A stretch of 64,000 bases of DNA from Thalassotalea ponticola (GCF_041379045.1 NZ_CP166871.1:3224001-3288000), one strand, 5' to 3'; shown: positions 45,183 to 54,964, numbered from the stretch's first letter. A program made the numbers and translations. Notes: generated by a model not told the origin, from the letters alone.

Positions 45183-48100
45183 CTAACGATCAGCAAATTT
45201 GGCGCTGTTGCTTGAAATCATATGCGACAGCAAATAATTATCAAACTCGTCGCTGGGTAACGGTCTCGAATACAAATACCCTTGCAGTTCGTCACAGTTC
45301 ATCTGCTTCAACTTATTCAGTTCCGATTCGGTTTCCACCCCTTCAGCAACAACTTTCAGTTCAAGTGTATGAGCGATGTCGACAATGCTGCGCACTAGGT
45401 TATGGCCCTTTTGCGAGGTGTGCATATCGCGAATAAACGTTTTATCTATTTTCAGCGAATCGAGCGGGAATTGCTGTAAATAAGCCAGCGAAGAATAACC
45501 GGTACCAAAGTCATCTAAGGCCAGACTAATCCCCATGGCTTTTAACTTAGTCAGCGTCGCAATAGCTGACTCAGGTGAGCTCATCATCATCCCTTCAGTG
45601 ATTTCCAGCTCTAAATGACGAGGAGGTAAGCCGGTATCGCTTAATACGTCACTGATGATGCGCAACAAGTTCGGTTGATTAAATTGGACTGCCGATAAAT
45701 TGACTGCGACTCGTCCTGAAAACAGACCGTTATCAATCCACTTTTTAGTTTGTTTGCAGGCCTTTTTCAGTACCACGTTGCCAATATCGATGATTTGCCC
45801 TGTTTCTTCAGCAATTGGGATAAATACATCTGGGCTAATGACTCCTTGGCTACCGGCCTGAAAACGAACGAGCGCTTCCATTCCGGCAATTTTGCCTGTT
45901 GGAATGTCGATTTTAGGCTGATAGAAAACGCTAAATAAGTCTTCTTTCAAGCCGTGTTGAATTAAGCCTTCAACCTGCAATCGCTTCACCGCTGCTTGGT
46001 TCATTGAATCGTTAAAGAATTGATAGCTACTGCCACCAGAGCTTTTGGCGTGGTACATTGCGGTATCGGCTTTTTTCAGCAAGTCGGTTGAGGTTTGGCC
46101 ATCATCTGGGTAGAGCACAATACCCACAGAACCCGATAAGAATATTTCGTGCTTTTGCACAAATAAAGGTTCGGCAACGGTATCGAGTACATTTTTCGCA
46201 AAGCTGGTAATTTTATGGATATCGGTCGTGGTTATTAAAAAGGCAAACTCATCTCCGCCTAAGCGGTAGCAATTGTTGTTTACTCCCTCAACAAATCGAA
46301 TGCGCTCAGTTAAGCCACATAATAACAAGTCGCCAAAGTGATGACCGAGAGAGTCATTAATGCGTTTAAAGTTATCCAAATCACACACCACCAAAGCGTG
46401 GGCAACGTCCTGGGCAACTAACTGTTGGTGCTCTTTAAGGAACAACGCTCGGTTAGACAAACCGGTAAGCGTGTCTAAGTGTGTTGCTTTATCAAGTTCT
46501 TCAGCGACGCGTTTTTTCTCAGTGATATCGGCAAATACGGCAACATAGTGCGATATTTGATCGTTGTCGTCTTTGATAACGTCGAAGGTAATATCTATTA
46601 GGCACAAGCTATTATCCGCTTTATGTGCGGTGAGCTCACCAACCCACGAACCTTGCAGTTCAAGTACGCGTCGAATGTTATTGGTAAAGCGCTCTTTTCT
46701 GATGTAATTGGCTAGAGGTGTGCCTAATATGGCTGATTTATCGGCCCCAATTATGGACTCAAATGCCAGATTGCAGTCAATCAATTGAAATTCGGTATCC
46801 CAAATAACCACCGCATCAGTAATACTTTCAATACTTTTGGCCAATAATTTAAGGCGCGCCTCATTGGCTTTGGTTTGGCTAATATCTTTAATGGTTCCCG
46901 CCATTCGCAACGGATTACCCAAGTGGTCTTTTTCTACAATTTTGCCTCGGTCAAGTACCCATAACCACTCGTTATCTCCACCTTTAATTCGATATGATTC
47001 CTCGTAATACGGCGTTTCACCAGCCTTGTGCTTTTGCAATGCTTGGCGCACCCGAACAAAGTCATTTGGATGAATGTTTTGTTGATGTTCTTGATGGGTG
47101 TCGATCTGGGCGCGGTTGGGAAGCCGGTGCCAGATGTTGGAGCGATACATTTTATTGTTGGCGATATCCCAATCCCACATTTCATCGCCTGAACCCCACA
47201 GCGCCAGCTTTAACCGCTCTTCGGATTGTCTGATTTGTAAATTGACTCGTTGCTTTTGCTTTGCTTGTCTATACAGAACGTAAACAATAAGTAGACAGAA
47301 AAGCGCATACATCAAAATTGCGTTCTTTGATTTCCAAAACGGTGGTAATACTTGGATGTACAGCGGCTCTGCGTTGTATTCACGCCCCGTTGACGGACTA
47401 AACGCCTGCAGTTCAAAAGTGTAATGACCGTCGGATAAATTAGTGTACGTTGCACGACGGTTAGTGGCGTCAGTGGTAAACCATTGAGAGTCATTGCCAA
47501 CTAAGCGGTAACGATACTTGATGCGCTGTGCCGACATTGGATTAGGTGAGACAAAGTCGATACTGATCGGCGATTGCTTGTAGTCAAGTGTTATCGCTGG
47601 TTGGTTGTGCAACGGACTTGTTAAGATGACTCTCGATTGTTCGTCTGGCTTATCGCCAATTTGAACCAATTCATTAGCGATATAAAGTTCCGTTAAAATC
47701 GGTTTGTTGATTACCTCTTGTGCGATAGCGATATCTTGACTGTAGAAACTATTAAAGCCATTAAGACCGCCGAAGTACAACTTGTCTTGGCTAGATTTAA
47801 ATCCCGCTCCAGAATTAAATTCACTGCCTTGCAAGCCAAACGTCGTGTCGTAGTTACTGACCGTCGAGGTCTCAACTTCAATCTTGCTAATCCCTTTATT
47901 GGTGCTAACCCAGACGCTGTCGTCAACCACCAGTAACTTAGCAATAAAATTATTCTTTAATCCATTTTGCTCGTTATAGACCGAGAACTGCTTTGATTCT
48001 TTGTGATAGCCAATCACCCCTGAATCCCACGTTGCAAACCACAAGTGGTGTTTCGACTCAACCACATCAGTAATAAAAAGATCGGCAATAGGTGTGGTCT

Positions 48101-49679
48101 CTGGCATGTAAAACAAACTAAACGCGTCTTTGACCACATCGTATTTGAACAACTTACCTAGCGCGCTTTTAACCCAAATACTGCGCTCTTCAGCGCGTCC
48201 AACAGGGTAAAAGTGACTACCCGAGGACGGCATCTTATAAGAGTGAAGCTGGTTGTCTACCGTTGAAAAGCGGTAAATTCGACCGTGGTCAGAACCAAAC
48301 CAAATATTTGAGTCGGTGGTGACAAAGTAAAAGTGCGCAGAGCCGTTCACTTCGCGCAGATGTTGAGTAAACTCGGTATTGTGCGTTAACGACTGAGTCA
48401 CGGGATCGTAAACCCACAACTGGTCGTTATCGGTTATCATCCAAATATGATTGTTTGCATCGCTAAAGATATCAATGATGCGCTCGTTGATTTCGACAGG
48501 GGCCCGAGTGACTTGGCCTGAGGGTTCATCGACATAAAACAAACCGGTGAAATCAGTAGCGACCCATATTTGCCCATCTGCCAATTCGGTAAAGCTTTGT
48601 ACGCTGTGACGGTTGTCTTGGTCATTAACCAAATGATGAGAAAACAAGGTAAATGACGGGTGATATTTCATCACCCCGTTGTGTAAACTCGCCGCCCAAA
48701 TAGCACCTGATGTGTCAGTGTATAAGTCATAAACCGTTTCAACATTAATCGCCCTTGAATGTATATCGCCGGCATTAACAGCCGTTAATTGATTACTGAG
48801 CAAATCAAAGTCGTATAACCCACCTTCTGTAGCCAGTAAAACACTGGTGTCGTCAAGTGGCGCAATATCACGCACCACATTTACCTTCGTTTGGTGACCG
48901 TAGTCTTGTGCCAAGATGTGTTTGACCACTTTGTAGTTTGGCGAAATAACGTAAATACCATTATTGGTGGCAAGCCAATATTGATTATTAATCCGCTTTA
49001 GTGCGTGTATCCCTTGCGCATCAATATCTAATAACCACCTGTTATTGCCATCGGCTTTTTGCAAAAAATTAAAGTGCGCGTCCGCCATGTACAAGCCACT
49101 GTCAAAGGTACCGAGCCAGTAGTTTTGTTCGCTGTCTTGATATACAAACTTAATTTCACTTAGCGCTGTTTGATTGCCCAGTTCAACCTTGCTAAAACGA
49201 CCATCTTCTCTGATATACAAGCTGTCGTCGGTGGTCACCAGTAATTGACCTCGATTGTTCTCTGATATTGACCAAATTGCCTTGCCGTCAAATTCTGTGA
49301 AATTGTTGTCAAAGCTATCGGTTTGCTCGTTATAACGACTCAAGCCTAGCATCGTACCAACCCAGATAGAGCCCAGGCGGTCGGTATACAGCTCGCGAAT
49401 TACATTGTTGGGAATTGTTTGGCTATTACCTGATTGATGTCGATACTGAGTCACCTGGTAGCCGTCGTAGCGATTTAACCCATCGCGAGAACCGAGCCAA
49501 AGGTGGCCGAGGTCATCTTGGGTAATGGAGTAAATGGTGCTTTGAGATAAGCCTTTGTTATGCGATACCTGCTCCACTTTGAAACTGTACTGGCTAGCCG
49601 ACACGCTAAAAGAAAATAACAGAAAGAGAACGAACAATACGGTCCATGTCTGCTTATAAGATAAGGTATGCTGAGCCAT
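45183..49679 (-). CDS. Membrane sensor with propeller, PAS, GGDEF and EAL domains
   Basis: A 1498-residue protein. After a signal peptide (VLFVLFLLFSFSVSA) comes a periplasmic two-component-regulator propeller with many repeats (TIYSITQDDLGHLWLGSRDG) to about residue 730, a Y_Y_Y domain (YRLVGNDSQWFTTDATNRRA), one membrane helix (ILMYALFCLLIVYVLY) and two PAS domains. A GGDEF domain (NCYRLGGDEFAFL) and an EAL domain (AGMEALVRFQ; DDFGTGYSSLAYLQQFPLDS; VVAEGVETESELNKL) follow. Both catalytic signatures are intact, so it could make or degrade c-di-GMP. No RxxD inhibitory site is seen before GGDEF. The upstream signal, possibly a polysaccharide, is unknown. Confidence 0.92.
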   Translation of the reverse strand: MAQHTLSYKQTWTVLFVLFLLFSFSVSASQYSFKVEQVSHNKGLSQSTIYSITQDDLGHLWLGSRDGLNRYDGYQVTQYRHQSGNSQTIPNNVIRELYTDRLGSIWVGTMLGLSRYNEQTDSFDNNFTEFDGKAIWSISENNRGQLLVTTDDSLYIREDGRFSKVELGNQTALSEIKFVYQDSEQNYWLGTFDSGLYMADAHFNFLQKADGNNRWLLDIDAQGIHALKRINNQYWLATNNGIYVISPNYKVVKHILAQDYGHQTKVNVVRDIAPLDDTSVLLATEGGLYDFDLLSNQLTAVNAGDIHSRAINVETVYDLYTDTSGAIWAASLHNGVMKYHPSFTLFSHHLVNDQDNRHSVQSFTELADGQIWVATDFTGLFYVDEPSGQVTRAPVEINERIIDIFSDANNHIWMITDNDQLWVYDPVTQSLTHNTEFTQHLREVNGSAHFYFVTTDSNIWFGSDHGRIYRFSTVDNQLHSYKMPSSGSHFYPVGRAEERSIWVKSALGKLFKYDVVKDAFSLFYMPETTPIADLFITDVVESKHHLWFATWDSGVIGYHKESKQFSVYNEQNGLKNNFIAKLLVVDDSVWVSTNKGISKIEVETSTVSNYDTTFGLQGSEFNSGAGFKSSQDKLYFGGLNGFNSFYSQDIAIAQEVINKPILTELYIANELVQIGDKPDEQSRVILTSPLHNQPAITLDYKQSPISIDFVSPNPMSAQRIKYRYRLVGNDSQWFTTDATNRRATYTNLSDGHYTFELQAFSPSTGREYNAEPLYIQVLPPFWKSKNAILMYALFCLLIVYVLYRQAKQKQRVNLQIRQSEERLKLALWGSGDEMWDWDIANNKMYRSNIWHRLPNRAQIDTHQEHQQNIHPNDFVRVRQALQKHKAGETPYYEESYRIKGGDNEWLWVLDRGKIVEKDHLGNPLRMAGTIKDISQTKANEARLKLLAKSIESITDAVVIWDTEFQLIDCNLAFESIIGADKSAILGTPLANYIRKERFTNNIRRVLELQGSWVGELTAHKADNSLCLIDITFDVIKDDNDQISHYVAVFADITEKKRVAEELDKATHLDTLTGLSNRALFLKEHQQLVAQDVAHALVVCDLDNFKRINDSLGHHFGDLLLCGLTERIRFVEGVNNNCYRLGGDEFAFLITTTDIHKITSFAKNVLDTVAEPLFVQKHEIFLSGSVGIVLYPDDGQTSTDLLKKADTAMYHAKSSGGSSYQFFNDSMNQAAVKRLQVEGLIQHGLKEDLFSVFYQPKIDIPTGKIAGMEALVRFQAGSQGVISPDVFIPIAEETGQIIDIGNVVLKKACKQTKKWIDNGLFSGRVAVNLSAVQFNQPNLLRIISDVLSDTGLPPRHLELEITEGMMMSSPESAIATLTKLKAMGISLALDDFGTGYSSLAYLQQFPLDSLKIDKTFIRDMHTSQKGHNLVRSIVDIAHTLELKVVAEGVETESELNKLKQMNCDELQGYLYSRPLPSDEFDNYLLSHMISSNSAKFADR

Positions 49680-49899
49680 TTATTAGTCTTTTTATCAAAG
49701 CGGTTGATCGTGGTTTGTTATGACATTAGCTAAAAACGTTGCTTGGCGACTGCTAATCAACAATAAACCATTCGGGTTATTCCAGTGTAAACAACTTGCG
49801 CGATGATGAAAAGACTTTAAGTACATAGCATTAGCAAAAGATCAATGCCACTTCACAGCAATATATTTACATTTAAACACCAAGTTACAACACTGGCAG

Positions 49900-49908
49900 T
49901 GATATAAT
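49900..49908 (+). promoter_or_regulatory. Extended -10 promoter of the HI0933-family gene
   Basis: TGA-TATAAT (49900-49908) is an extended -10 element (TGnTATAAT). It predicts a transcript start near 49915, which favours the TTG start at 49940 with GAGG at 49927-49930 over the ATG at 49925. Confidence 0.5.
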
Positions 49909-49939
49909 ACAGTTACTTTTTACTATGAGGTTTAGTCAG

Positions 49940-51121
49940 TTGAAATTTGATGTTGTAGTTATCGGCGCAGGCGCCGCTGGATTGTTTTGTGCGGCCACAG
50001 CAGCGAAACGCGGTCGTCGCGTATTGGTTGTTGATCACGCCAAACGCCCGGGTAAAAAGATTTTGATTTCCGGCGGTGGTCGCTGTAACTTCACTAACTA
50101 CTACATCGAGCCGGAAAAGTACTTGTGTAATAACCCGCACTTTTGTAAATCGGCGCTGAGTCAATACACCCAGTGGGATTTTATTGCGCTGGTTGAACGC
50201 TACAATATTGCCTACCACGAAAAAACGTTAGGCCAATTATTTTGCGACGATAGCGCTAAAGACATTGTCGCCATGTTGGTTAGTGAGTGTGAACAACATC
50301 AGGTGTCGTTTAGCTATCAAACCGAGATTTTGGCTGTTGAAAAGCGCGATGACAACCAGTATCACATTAACACCAGCAAAGCGGATTTTGATTGTGAAAG
50401 CTTGGTTATCGCCACAGGCGGTCTATCAATGCCTAAACTTGGCGCAACGCCATTTGCCTATAAAATTGCCGAACAATTTGGCTTACAAGTGCTACCTACC
50501 CGCGCCGGCTTGGTACCGTTTACCTTACTACCTGAATTAAAAACCCCCTTGGCGGAGGTTTCAGGTGTTTCAATGCCTACCCGTATCAGTGCCAACAACA
50601 TGGCATTTAGCGAGGATATGCTGATTACCCATCGCGGTCTTTCGGGACCTGCGGTACTGCAAATATCATCTTATTGGCAACCCGGCGATGACATAAATAT
50701 AGACCTTTATCCCAATGGGGACTTTAGTGAAGTGCTGAGTAATGCCTTGCAAGAGCAACCTAATGTATCTCTTAAAAACCTATTGAATGTGAACTTTGCT
50801 AAGCGATTTGTCGAAAAGCTATTACCACTTATTGGTTTAGATAACGTACCGATTAAACAACTTAATCACAAGCAACAAGCCAGGCTAGTGGATACTATTC
50901 ACAACTGGACCGTTAAGCCATCGGGTACCGAAGGCTATCGCACGGCCGAAGTAACACTAGGTGGGGTAAACACCGATCATTTATCATCCAAAACCATGGA
51001 AGTGAAAACATGCCCTGGCCTGTATTTTATTGGCGAAGCTATGGATGTCACCGGTTGGTTAGGGGGCTACAACTTTCAGTGGGCGTGGAGCTCTGGTTAC
51101 GTTGCCGGTCAACACGCATAG
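49940..51121 (+). CDS. HI0933/YhiN-family flavoprotein
   Basis: A 393-residue FAD-dependent oxidoreductase-like protein. The dinucleotide loop is FDVVVIGAGAAGLFCAATAA at the N-terminus. KKILISGGGRCNFTN (near 42), LVIATGGLSMPKLGATPFAY (near 155) and the C-terminal GLYFIGEAMDVTGWLGGYNF are all signatures of this conserved family, whose reaction is not firmly known. I prefer TTG 49940 because GAGG lies 9 nt upstream. ATG 49925 is in frame but has no ribosome site and would leave only about 10 nt of leader. It is monocistronic. Confidence 0.88.
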   Translation: MKFDVVVIGAGAAGLFCAATAAKRGRRVLVVDHAKRPGKKILISGGGRCNFTNYYIEPEKYLCNNPHFCKSALSQYTQWDFIALVERYNIAYHEKTLGQLFCDDSAKDIVAMLVSECEQHQVSFSYQTEILAVEKRDDNQYHINTSKADFDCESLVIATGGLSMPKLGATPFAYKIAEQFGLQVLPTRAGLVPFTLLPELKTPLAEVSGVSMPTRISANNMAFSEDMLITHRGLSGPAVLQISSYWQPGDDINIDLYPNGDFSEVLSNALQEQPNVSLKNLLNVNFAKRFVEKLLPLIGLDNVPIKQLNHKQQARLVDTIHNWTVKPSGTEGYRTAEVTLGGVNTDHLSSKTMEVKTCPGLYFIGEAMDVTGWLGGYNFQWAWSSGYVAGQHA

Positions 51122-51180
51122 CTGATGTTTAGCGACAAAAAAGTTTGAGTATTTTTCCATTAGCGTAGCACATATAACTC

Positions 51181-51565
51181 ATCGTCATTCAATAAAGCAG
51201 ACAAACAAAGCCGTCATCCCATCATGTTTTTCGACTGCAAGGATGCAGGACGAAGATCAATGCATGTAGCGGTTGCCAAAGATAAGATGTCATCCAGTTC
51301 CGAGTTGATTCTGTACGGCTGAGTTGTGCCATCAGAGTCAGTCACAATATCAGAAAAAGAACATCGTCATTCCATCATGTTTTTAGATGGAATCTCCTTC
51401 AGTTTCGATGTGGTTTGACCGGCAGCTTTGTGCCATTCAAAGTCGCTCACATAATTAGAAACAATTCAGCGTCATCCCATCATGCTTTTGGATGGGATCT
51501 CCTTCAATTTCGATGTGCCTTGACCGGCAGCTTTGTGCCAATAGCCGACCTTCACGTATATTAGA
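51181..51565. repeat. Tandem array of hairpin repeats, period about 105 bp
   Basis: Two 71-bp copies (51365-51435 and 51470-51540) begin CGTCATTCCATCATG and CGTCATCCCATCATG and end GACCGGCAGCTTTGTGCCA, differing at only a few positions. An inner hairpin pairs CATCCCATC with GATGGGATC. A third, diverged and longer copy starts at 51212, and fragments occur at 51183 and after 51540. The spacers between copies are also related (AGTCGCTCACATAATTAGAA and variants). The 458-bp gap 51122-51579 holds nothing else. It resembles intergenic hairpin repeats of marine gammaproteobacteria. Confidence 0.8.
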
Positions 51566-51579
51566 ATCAGATAAATAAT

Positions 51580-51942
51580 CTACCTTAAGGAAGAGTTTAA
51601 AGGGTGCTCTTTGCGAATCAGTTCTTTTACTTTATCGCAATTGATGTGTATTTCGGGGACACCAACTTTCCAAAAGATTTTGGATTGCATCTCTAGCATA
51701 TAAGGGTATTCAGGCTCTTCTGATTTAACTTTATCAATCAGCCATTTATTTTCTTTTAGCCAATACTTAATTTCTTCAGAGGAAGGGCATATATCTAGGG
51801 AACTTTCAAAAATCGATAATAGCCATGCCGCCCCGCTACCTGTTTGAGAGCACTTATTTGACTTAGAGTCACATAATTCTGTAGCGAGCAACGCATCAGA
51901 GTTGAATAATAAAAAGGATATAAGTAAAACTTTAAGATTCAT
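51580..51942 (-). CDS. Hypothetical exported cysteine-containing protein
   Basis: A 120-residue protein with an N-terminal signal peptide (MNLKVLLISFLLFNSDALLA). The mature part holds four cysteines (ELCDSKSNKCSQTG; SLDICPSSEE; HINCDKVKEL), enough for two disulfides, and a helical centre (EIKYWLKENKWLIDKVKSEE). A Gly-Ala-Ala-Trp-Leu stretch (GSGAAWLLSIFE) recalls Rap1a/Tai-like small exported proteins, but this is only a resemblance. It follows the 133-residue membrane gene by 25 nt and is the last gene of the accessory run. AT-rich codon use differs from the flanking housekeeping genes. Confidence 0.7.
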   Translation of the reverse strand: MNLKVLLISFLLFNSDALLATELCDSKSNKCSQTGSGAAWLLSIFESSLDICPSSEEIKYWLKENKWLIDKVKSEEPEYPYMLEMQSKIFWKVGVPEIHINCDKVKELIRKEHPLNSSLR

Positions 51943-51967
51943 ATAATTTGGACCAACCTAGTGGCTT

Positions 51968-52369
51968 TTAATCGCTCTTCCCTATGTTATTAGTTAAGCC
52001 TTTAAAGGTATAACCAAATAAAACAATCGCCGCGACCAAGGGTAGTACAAAGACTGGTGATAGATTTGTAGGTGTTCCTAGCAAGATATAACACTGAATA
52101 ACCGCTACTGCGCCAAGTATTAGGCCAACTCTAGCAAACTTTATTTGAGCTTTAGTTAAGTTATATCCCAAAGGAATATTTACTGAGAACATTACAGAGT
52201 AGAGACCAATACAACCGCCTAAGAAAGTCAGTAAAACAATAATACCATCAACTTCAAATCCTATTACCGATGCCAGCATATATGGAACCAACCGCAAACC
52301 TAATATTAAAAAGAAGGTTACTGGTGCAAAACATACTAAAAGCAATAAATAGACGGTGATTTTTCTCAT
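51968..52369 (-). CDS. Hypothetical four-helix membrane protein
   Basis: A 133-residue hydrophobic protein with about four membrane segments (residues 5-25, 40-65, 75-100, 104-125; for example VYLLLLVCFAPVTFFLILGL and PVFVLPLVAAIVLFGYTF). No conserved catalytic motif is visible and no family is recognised. It lies between the repeat-bearing spacer after the HEAT-repeat gene and the 120-residue exported protein, 25 nt from the latter, so the two may be one cassette or operon. AT-rich. Confidence 0.65.
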   Translation of the reverse strand: MRKITVYLLLLVCFAPVTFFLILGLRLVPYMLASVIGFEVDGIIVLLTFLGGCIGLYSVMFSVNIPLGYNLTKAQIKFARVGLILGAVAVIQCYILLGTPTNLSPVFVLPLVAAIVLFGYTFKGLTNNIGKSD

Positions 52370-52400
52370 GTCATATAAGTATTATATTGTTGTTTCAACG

Positions 52401-52464
52401 TCCGTTGCTCGCTCACGGCAGCCGTTCGCTACTCACTATGAATCAATAACTTACGCTATTTAAC
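52401..52464. repeat. Spacer repeat, copy C (degenerate attC-like)
   Basis: Read on the minus strand this spacer contains TAGCGTAAGTTATTGATT followed by a GTAGCGAACGGCTGC-type hairpin and GAGCGA. The same block recurs at 54361-54423 and 55481-55541, each time between the same-strand accessory genes. Clean core sites are not evident in this copy. Confidence 0.55.
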
Positions 52465-52495
52465 CGACATGCGCAAATGTGCCAGCGGCATCGAA

Positions 52496-54325
52496 TTATT
52501 TACACGTAGCCATTCTAAAGCTGCCCGTTTCAGACAATAATAAACTTCCGCCACCACTAGTATTGATAAGCAACTCTCCTGTTTCCACAAACCAAGATGA
52601 GTAAGCTGAACCAGGTAATCTAAGCCAAGGTTTGCTTTTCCAGTTTCCCCTACCATCTACATGCAATTCATAGATCAGTCCATCGTTCATAGTAAGGTGT
52701 GCTAAACCTGTTGTTGCGATGTAACGTTCCCCTAATTTGTAGATATCTTCTATATTTTCATCTAATAAGTTAGTCTGCTCTCCATCATCGGCGATATGGA
52801 CTAACTCTCCGCCCCACTCACCTCTATCGCTTCCAACAAGCCAACCATTAGCTACTTTTAATGCTACTCGTGGTACTTGAACAATCTCCTGCCTATGTTC
52901 AATAATATTATGAGAATTAACTTCAATGATGCCGCCTGGGTTATCAGCTTTTTGTTGTTCTTCATCACTGGCACCATAACTTAAAATAACGGATTTATAT
53001 GTTAACTTTTCAAGTTGCTCAGACGCATTTTGTGAGTAAAGCTTTTGAGACGCCGGCTCAGCAACGGTTTCTAAAGTAACTTCATCGCAAGCTTTAATGT
53101 CCATATGTTGAAAGTGGAAATACTCAAAAGCAAAGTTCTTTCTATGAAATTCACTCTCGTAAGCTTGCCCATTGCCTATATGTTCTATCGCTTTTAGAGC
53201 TGCACTCCTTACGGCCGGATACCAATGATTTTCTGCAACCACTTTAAGCGAACTCAGTGCGTCTTTTGATTTTATTCGCCCAAGCGATTCAGCTGCTACA
53301 AAATTTATTTGAACATCAGTTTTATCATTCAGCAATGTAACTAATTTGTGCTCAGCGTTTTTATATCCAATGTAGCCTATTGTTCTCGCCGCAAAGAGCT
53401 TAACGTCCATATCATCGCTATCAAGTAACTGAGTTACTGCGGCCCCAGCCCCAACAGCATTCTGACCCAATTCAGCTATATCCCTAAGAATATAAATATC
53501 AGCACCTTCAGCTAGAGCTTTGGCGTATATTTCTCCCGCATGCTTTGACTTAATCCCTATTAAGGCTTCATTAGCGGCACGGATAAAGTTTTGTTCATTG
53601 TTCCTTAAATCTAATATTTGTGGCTCTATCAGTTTTCCAGCCTCACCTAGAAAACTGATAACTTGTAATGCCCCAATTTTTATCTCTTCATCTACAGAGG
53701 GAGCTAAAGCGACATTTATTAGCTTTTTGGCTGCTTCAGTTTTATCATTATCTGCCATATCTTCTAATGCACTACCTAATAGGTAGTAAGTATCATCATT
53801 ACATTTATACTCACAATGTATTGCTTTAATAATGTAAGGCAAAACACTCTGACCGAAGAGCCGAACGGCATAGCCTTCTTGATTGTGAGGAGCGCTTCTG
53901 GATACTAAATATTTTTTCACTGCCACTTCAGCAGCATTTGGAGTCCCAACCTTCGCAAGAGATGGTGCTAACCATGAAATATCCCTATCTAAACCTGCTA
54001 TGATTTTGGGCAGGAATTTTTCATCAATACTCTCAACCTCTCTAAGTGCTACAGCCCCTATTCGAGCGATAAGTTCGTTATCTTCTTCCAGTAAATTAAT
54101 AATGAAAGGCAATCCATCGTCTTTAAAAAGTGTTAGTTTTTTGATGATTGCTTGTTCAGGCATAGAAGGGTATTGACCAGGTGTCGAATCTCTGTCAAAT
54201 ACTTCAAATATTTTAGCAATGCATTTTTCTGGTGTTTCGCAGCTATCGGGTTCAATATCTTTGTCTATTGCACCCGCAGAAAACGACAATAGTGCCAGTA
54301 AAAGCACCGAAAGCATTAATTTCAA
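52496..54325 (-). CDS. Exported HEAT-repeat protein
   Basis: A 609-residue protein with a signal peptide (MKLMLSVLLLALLSFSAGA). Helical HEAT/PBS-lyase-like repeats span about residues 70-380, for example NELIARIGAVALREVESIDE, MDVKLFAARTIGYIGYKNAE and TDVQINFVAAESLGRIKSKD. A beta-rich C-terminal part (about 430-609; VALKVANGWLVGSDRGEWGG) looks like a few propeller or sandwich strands ending in FRMATCK. It probably acts as a periplasmic protein-binding scaffold; no function is known. AT-rich, within the cassette-like run, with attC-like spacers on both sides. Confidence 0.8.
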   Translation of the reverse strand: MKLMLSVLLLALLSFSAGAIDKDIEPDSCETPEKCIAKIFEVFDRDSTPGQYPSMPEQAIIKKLTLFKDDGLPFIINLLEEDNELIARIGAVALREVESIDEKFLPKIIAGLDRDISWLAPSLAKVGTPNAAEVAVKKYLVSRSAPHNQEGYAVRLFGQSVLPYIIKAIHCEYKCNDDTYYLLGSALEDMADNDKTEAAKKLINVALAPSVDEEIKIGALQVISFLGEAGKLIEPQILDLRNNEQNFIRAANEALIGIKSKHAGEIYAKALAEGADIYILRDIAELGQNAVGAGAAVTQLLDSDDMDVKLFAARTIGYIGYKNAEHKLVTLLNDKTDVQINFVAAESLGRIKSKDALSSLKVVAENHWYPAVRSAALKAIEHIGNGQAYESEFHRKNFAFEYFHFQHMDIKACDEVTLETVAEPASQKLYSQNASEQLEKLTYKSVILSYGASDEEQQKADNPGGIIEVNSHNIIEHRQEIVQVPRVALKVANGWLVGSDRGEWGGELVHIADDGEQTNLLDENIEDIYKLGERYIATTGLAHLTMNDGLIYELHVDGRGNWKSKPWLRLPGSAYSSWFVETGELLINTSGGGSLLLSETGSFRMATCK

Positions 54326-54360
54326 AGTGTTAGTCCCAAAAATAGTTTATATCTGAATGG

Positions 54361-54423
54361 CTCTAAATCGCTCGCAACAGCCTTTCGCCACTGCATTTAT
54401 TAATCAATAACTTACGCTATAAC
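54361..54423. repeat. Spacer repeat, copy B (attC-like, incomplete)
   Basis: Minus-strand TAGCGTAAGTTATTGATT and the following hairpin block are shared with copies A and C. A core-like GTTATGT (plus strand, 54475-54481) contains the stop codon of the 162-residue gene, as in cassettes, but I could not find its matching partner core. Confidence 0.5.
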
Positions 54424-54475
54424 TGCGACCGACGCAAACGTGCCAAACGTTAGCAGTCTCGGACTTTAACATCTG

Positions 54476-54964
54476 TTATGTTTTTACTACTAACAGCCAT
54501 GAACTCAATGAATAATAAAATAAAAACCCAAGTCCACCATAGTAAACATACTTTAAATCATTTTTCAGTTCAAAACGGGATAAAATTGGCCAAACAATTA
54601 ATAGTAAGAAACATAGCCAATCAAGAGAGTGGTACATGTCAAAAGGTTGATTAATACCTTTGAGGTTAGGTGAATCTAAACTCAGCCATCGCCCGAGGAA
54701 TTCGGATTTCGTTAACGACGCTGAGCCACGAGATTTAATTTTCCAACATACGCTATCTAAAGTTTGACGAGTATACAAGTCGCCTTGAAGACGCAGTGTC
54801 AAGTGGCATGTCTCCCCTTTAGAGTGCCTTATCATTTTGGCGCTAACAATATCTACATTGTAGGTTTCAGCTAAAAAAACTGAGTCTACGAATAACAATA
54901 ACAATGAAGAATAAAACAGTCCCCACGCAGGAAGATATTTATTAAAACCAAATTTTAAAAACAT
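54476..54964 (-). CDS. Hypothetical membrane protein of the cassette-like run
   Basis: A 162-residue protein with an N-terminal membrane helix (LPAWGLFYSSLLLLFVDSVF), an extracytoplasmic domain of about 80 residues with two cysteines (GETCHLTLRLQG; DSVCWKIKSRG) and two C-terminal helices (LDWLCFLLLIVWPILSRFE; VYYGGLGFLFYYSLSSWLLV). No family is recognised. The stop codon lies inside an attC-like core (minus strand ACATAAC), a typical feature of integron cassettes. Upstream it is separated from the 99-residue gene by attC-like site 54995-55081. Confidence 0.68.
   Translation of the reverse strand: MFLKFGFNKYLPAWGLFYSSLLLLFVDSVFLAETYNVDIVSAKMIRHSKGETCHLTLRLQGDLYTRQTLDSVCWKIKSRGSASLTKSEFLGRWLSLDSPNLKGINQPFDMYHSLDWLCFLLLIVWPILSRFELKNDLKYVYYGGLGFLFYYSLSSWLLVVKT

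Noticed and set aside
45158..45436. 92-codon plus-strand frame
   Set aside because: It is antisense to the EAL domain of the large sensor and has shadow-frame composition.
51181..51565. CRISPR array
   Set aside because: Repeats are about 71 bp with related spacers of about 34 bp, only two to three copies, and no cas genes; it is a hairpin repeat array.
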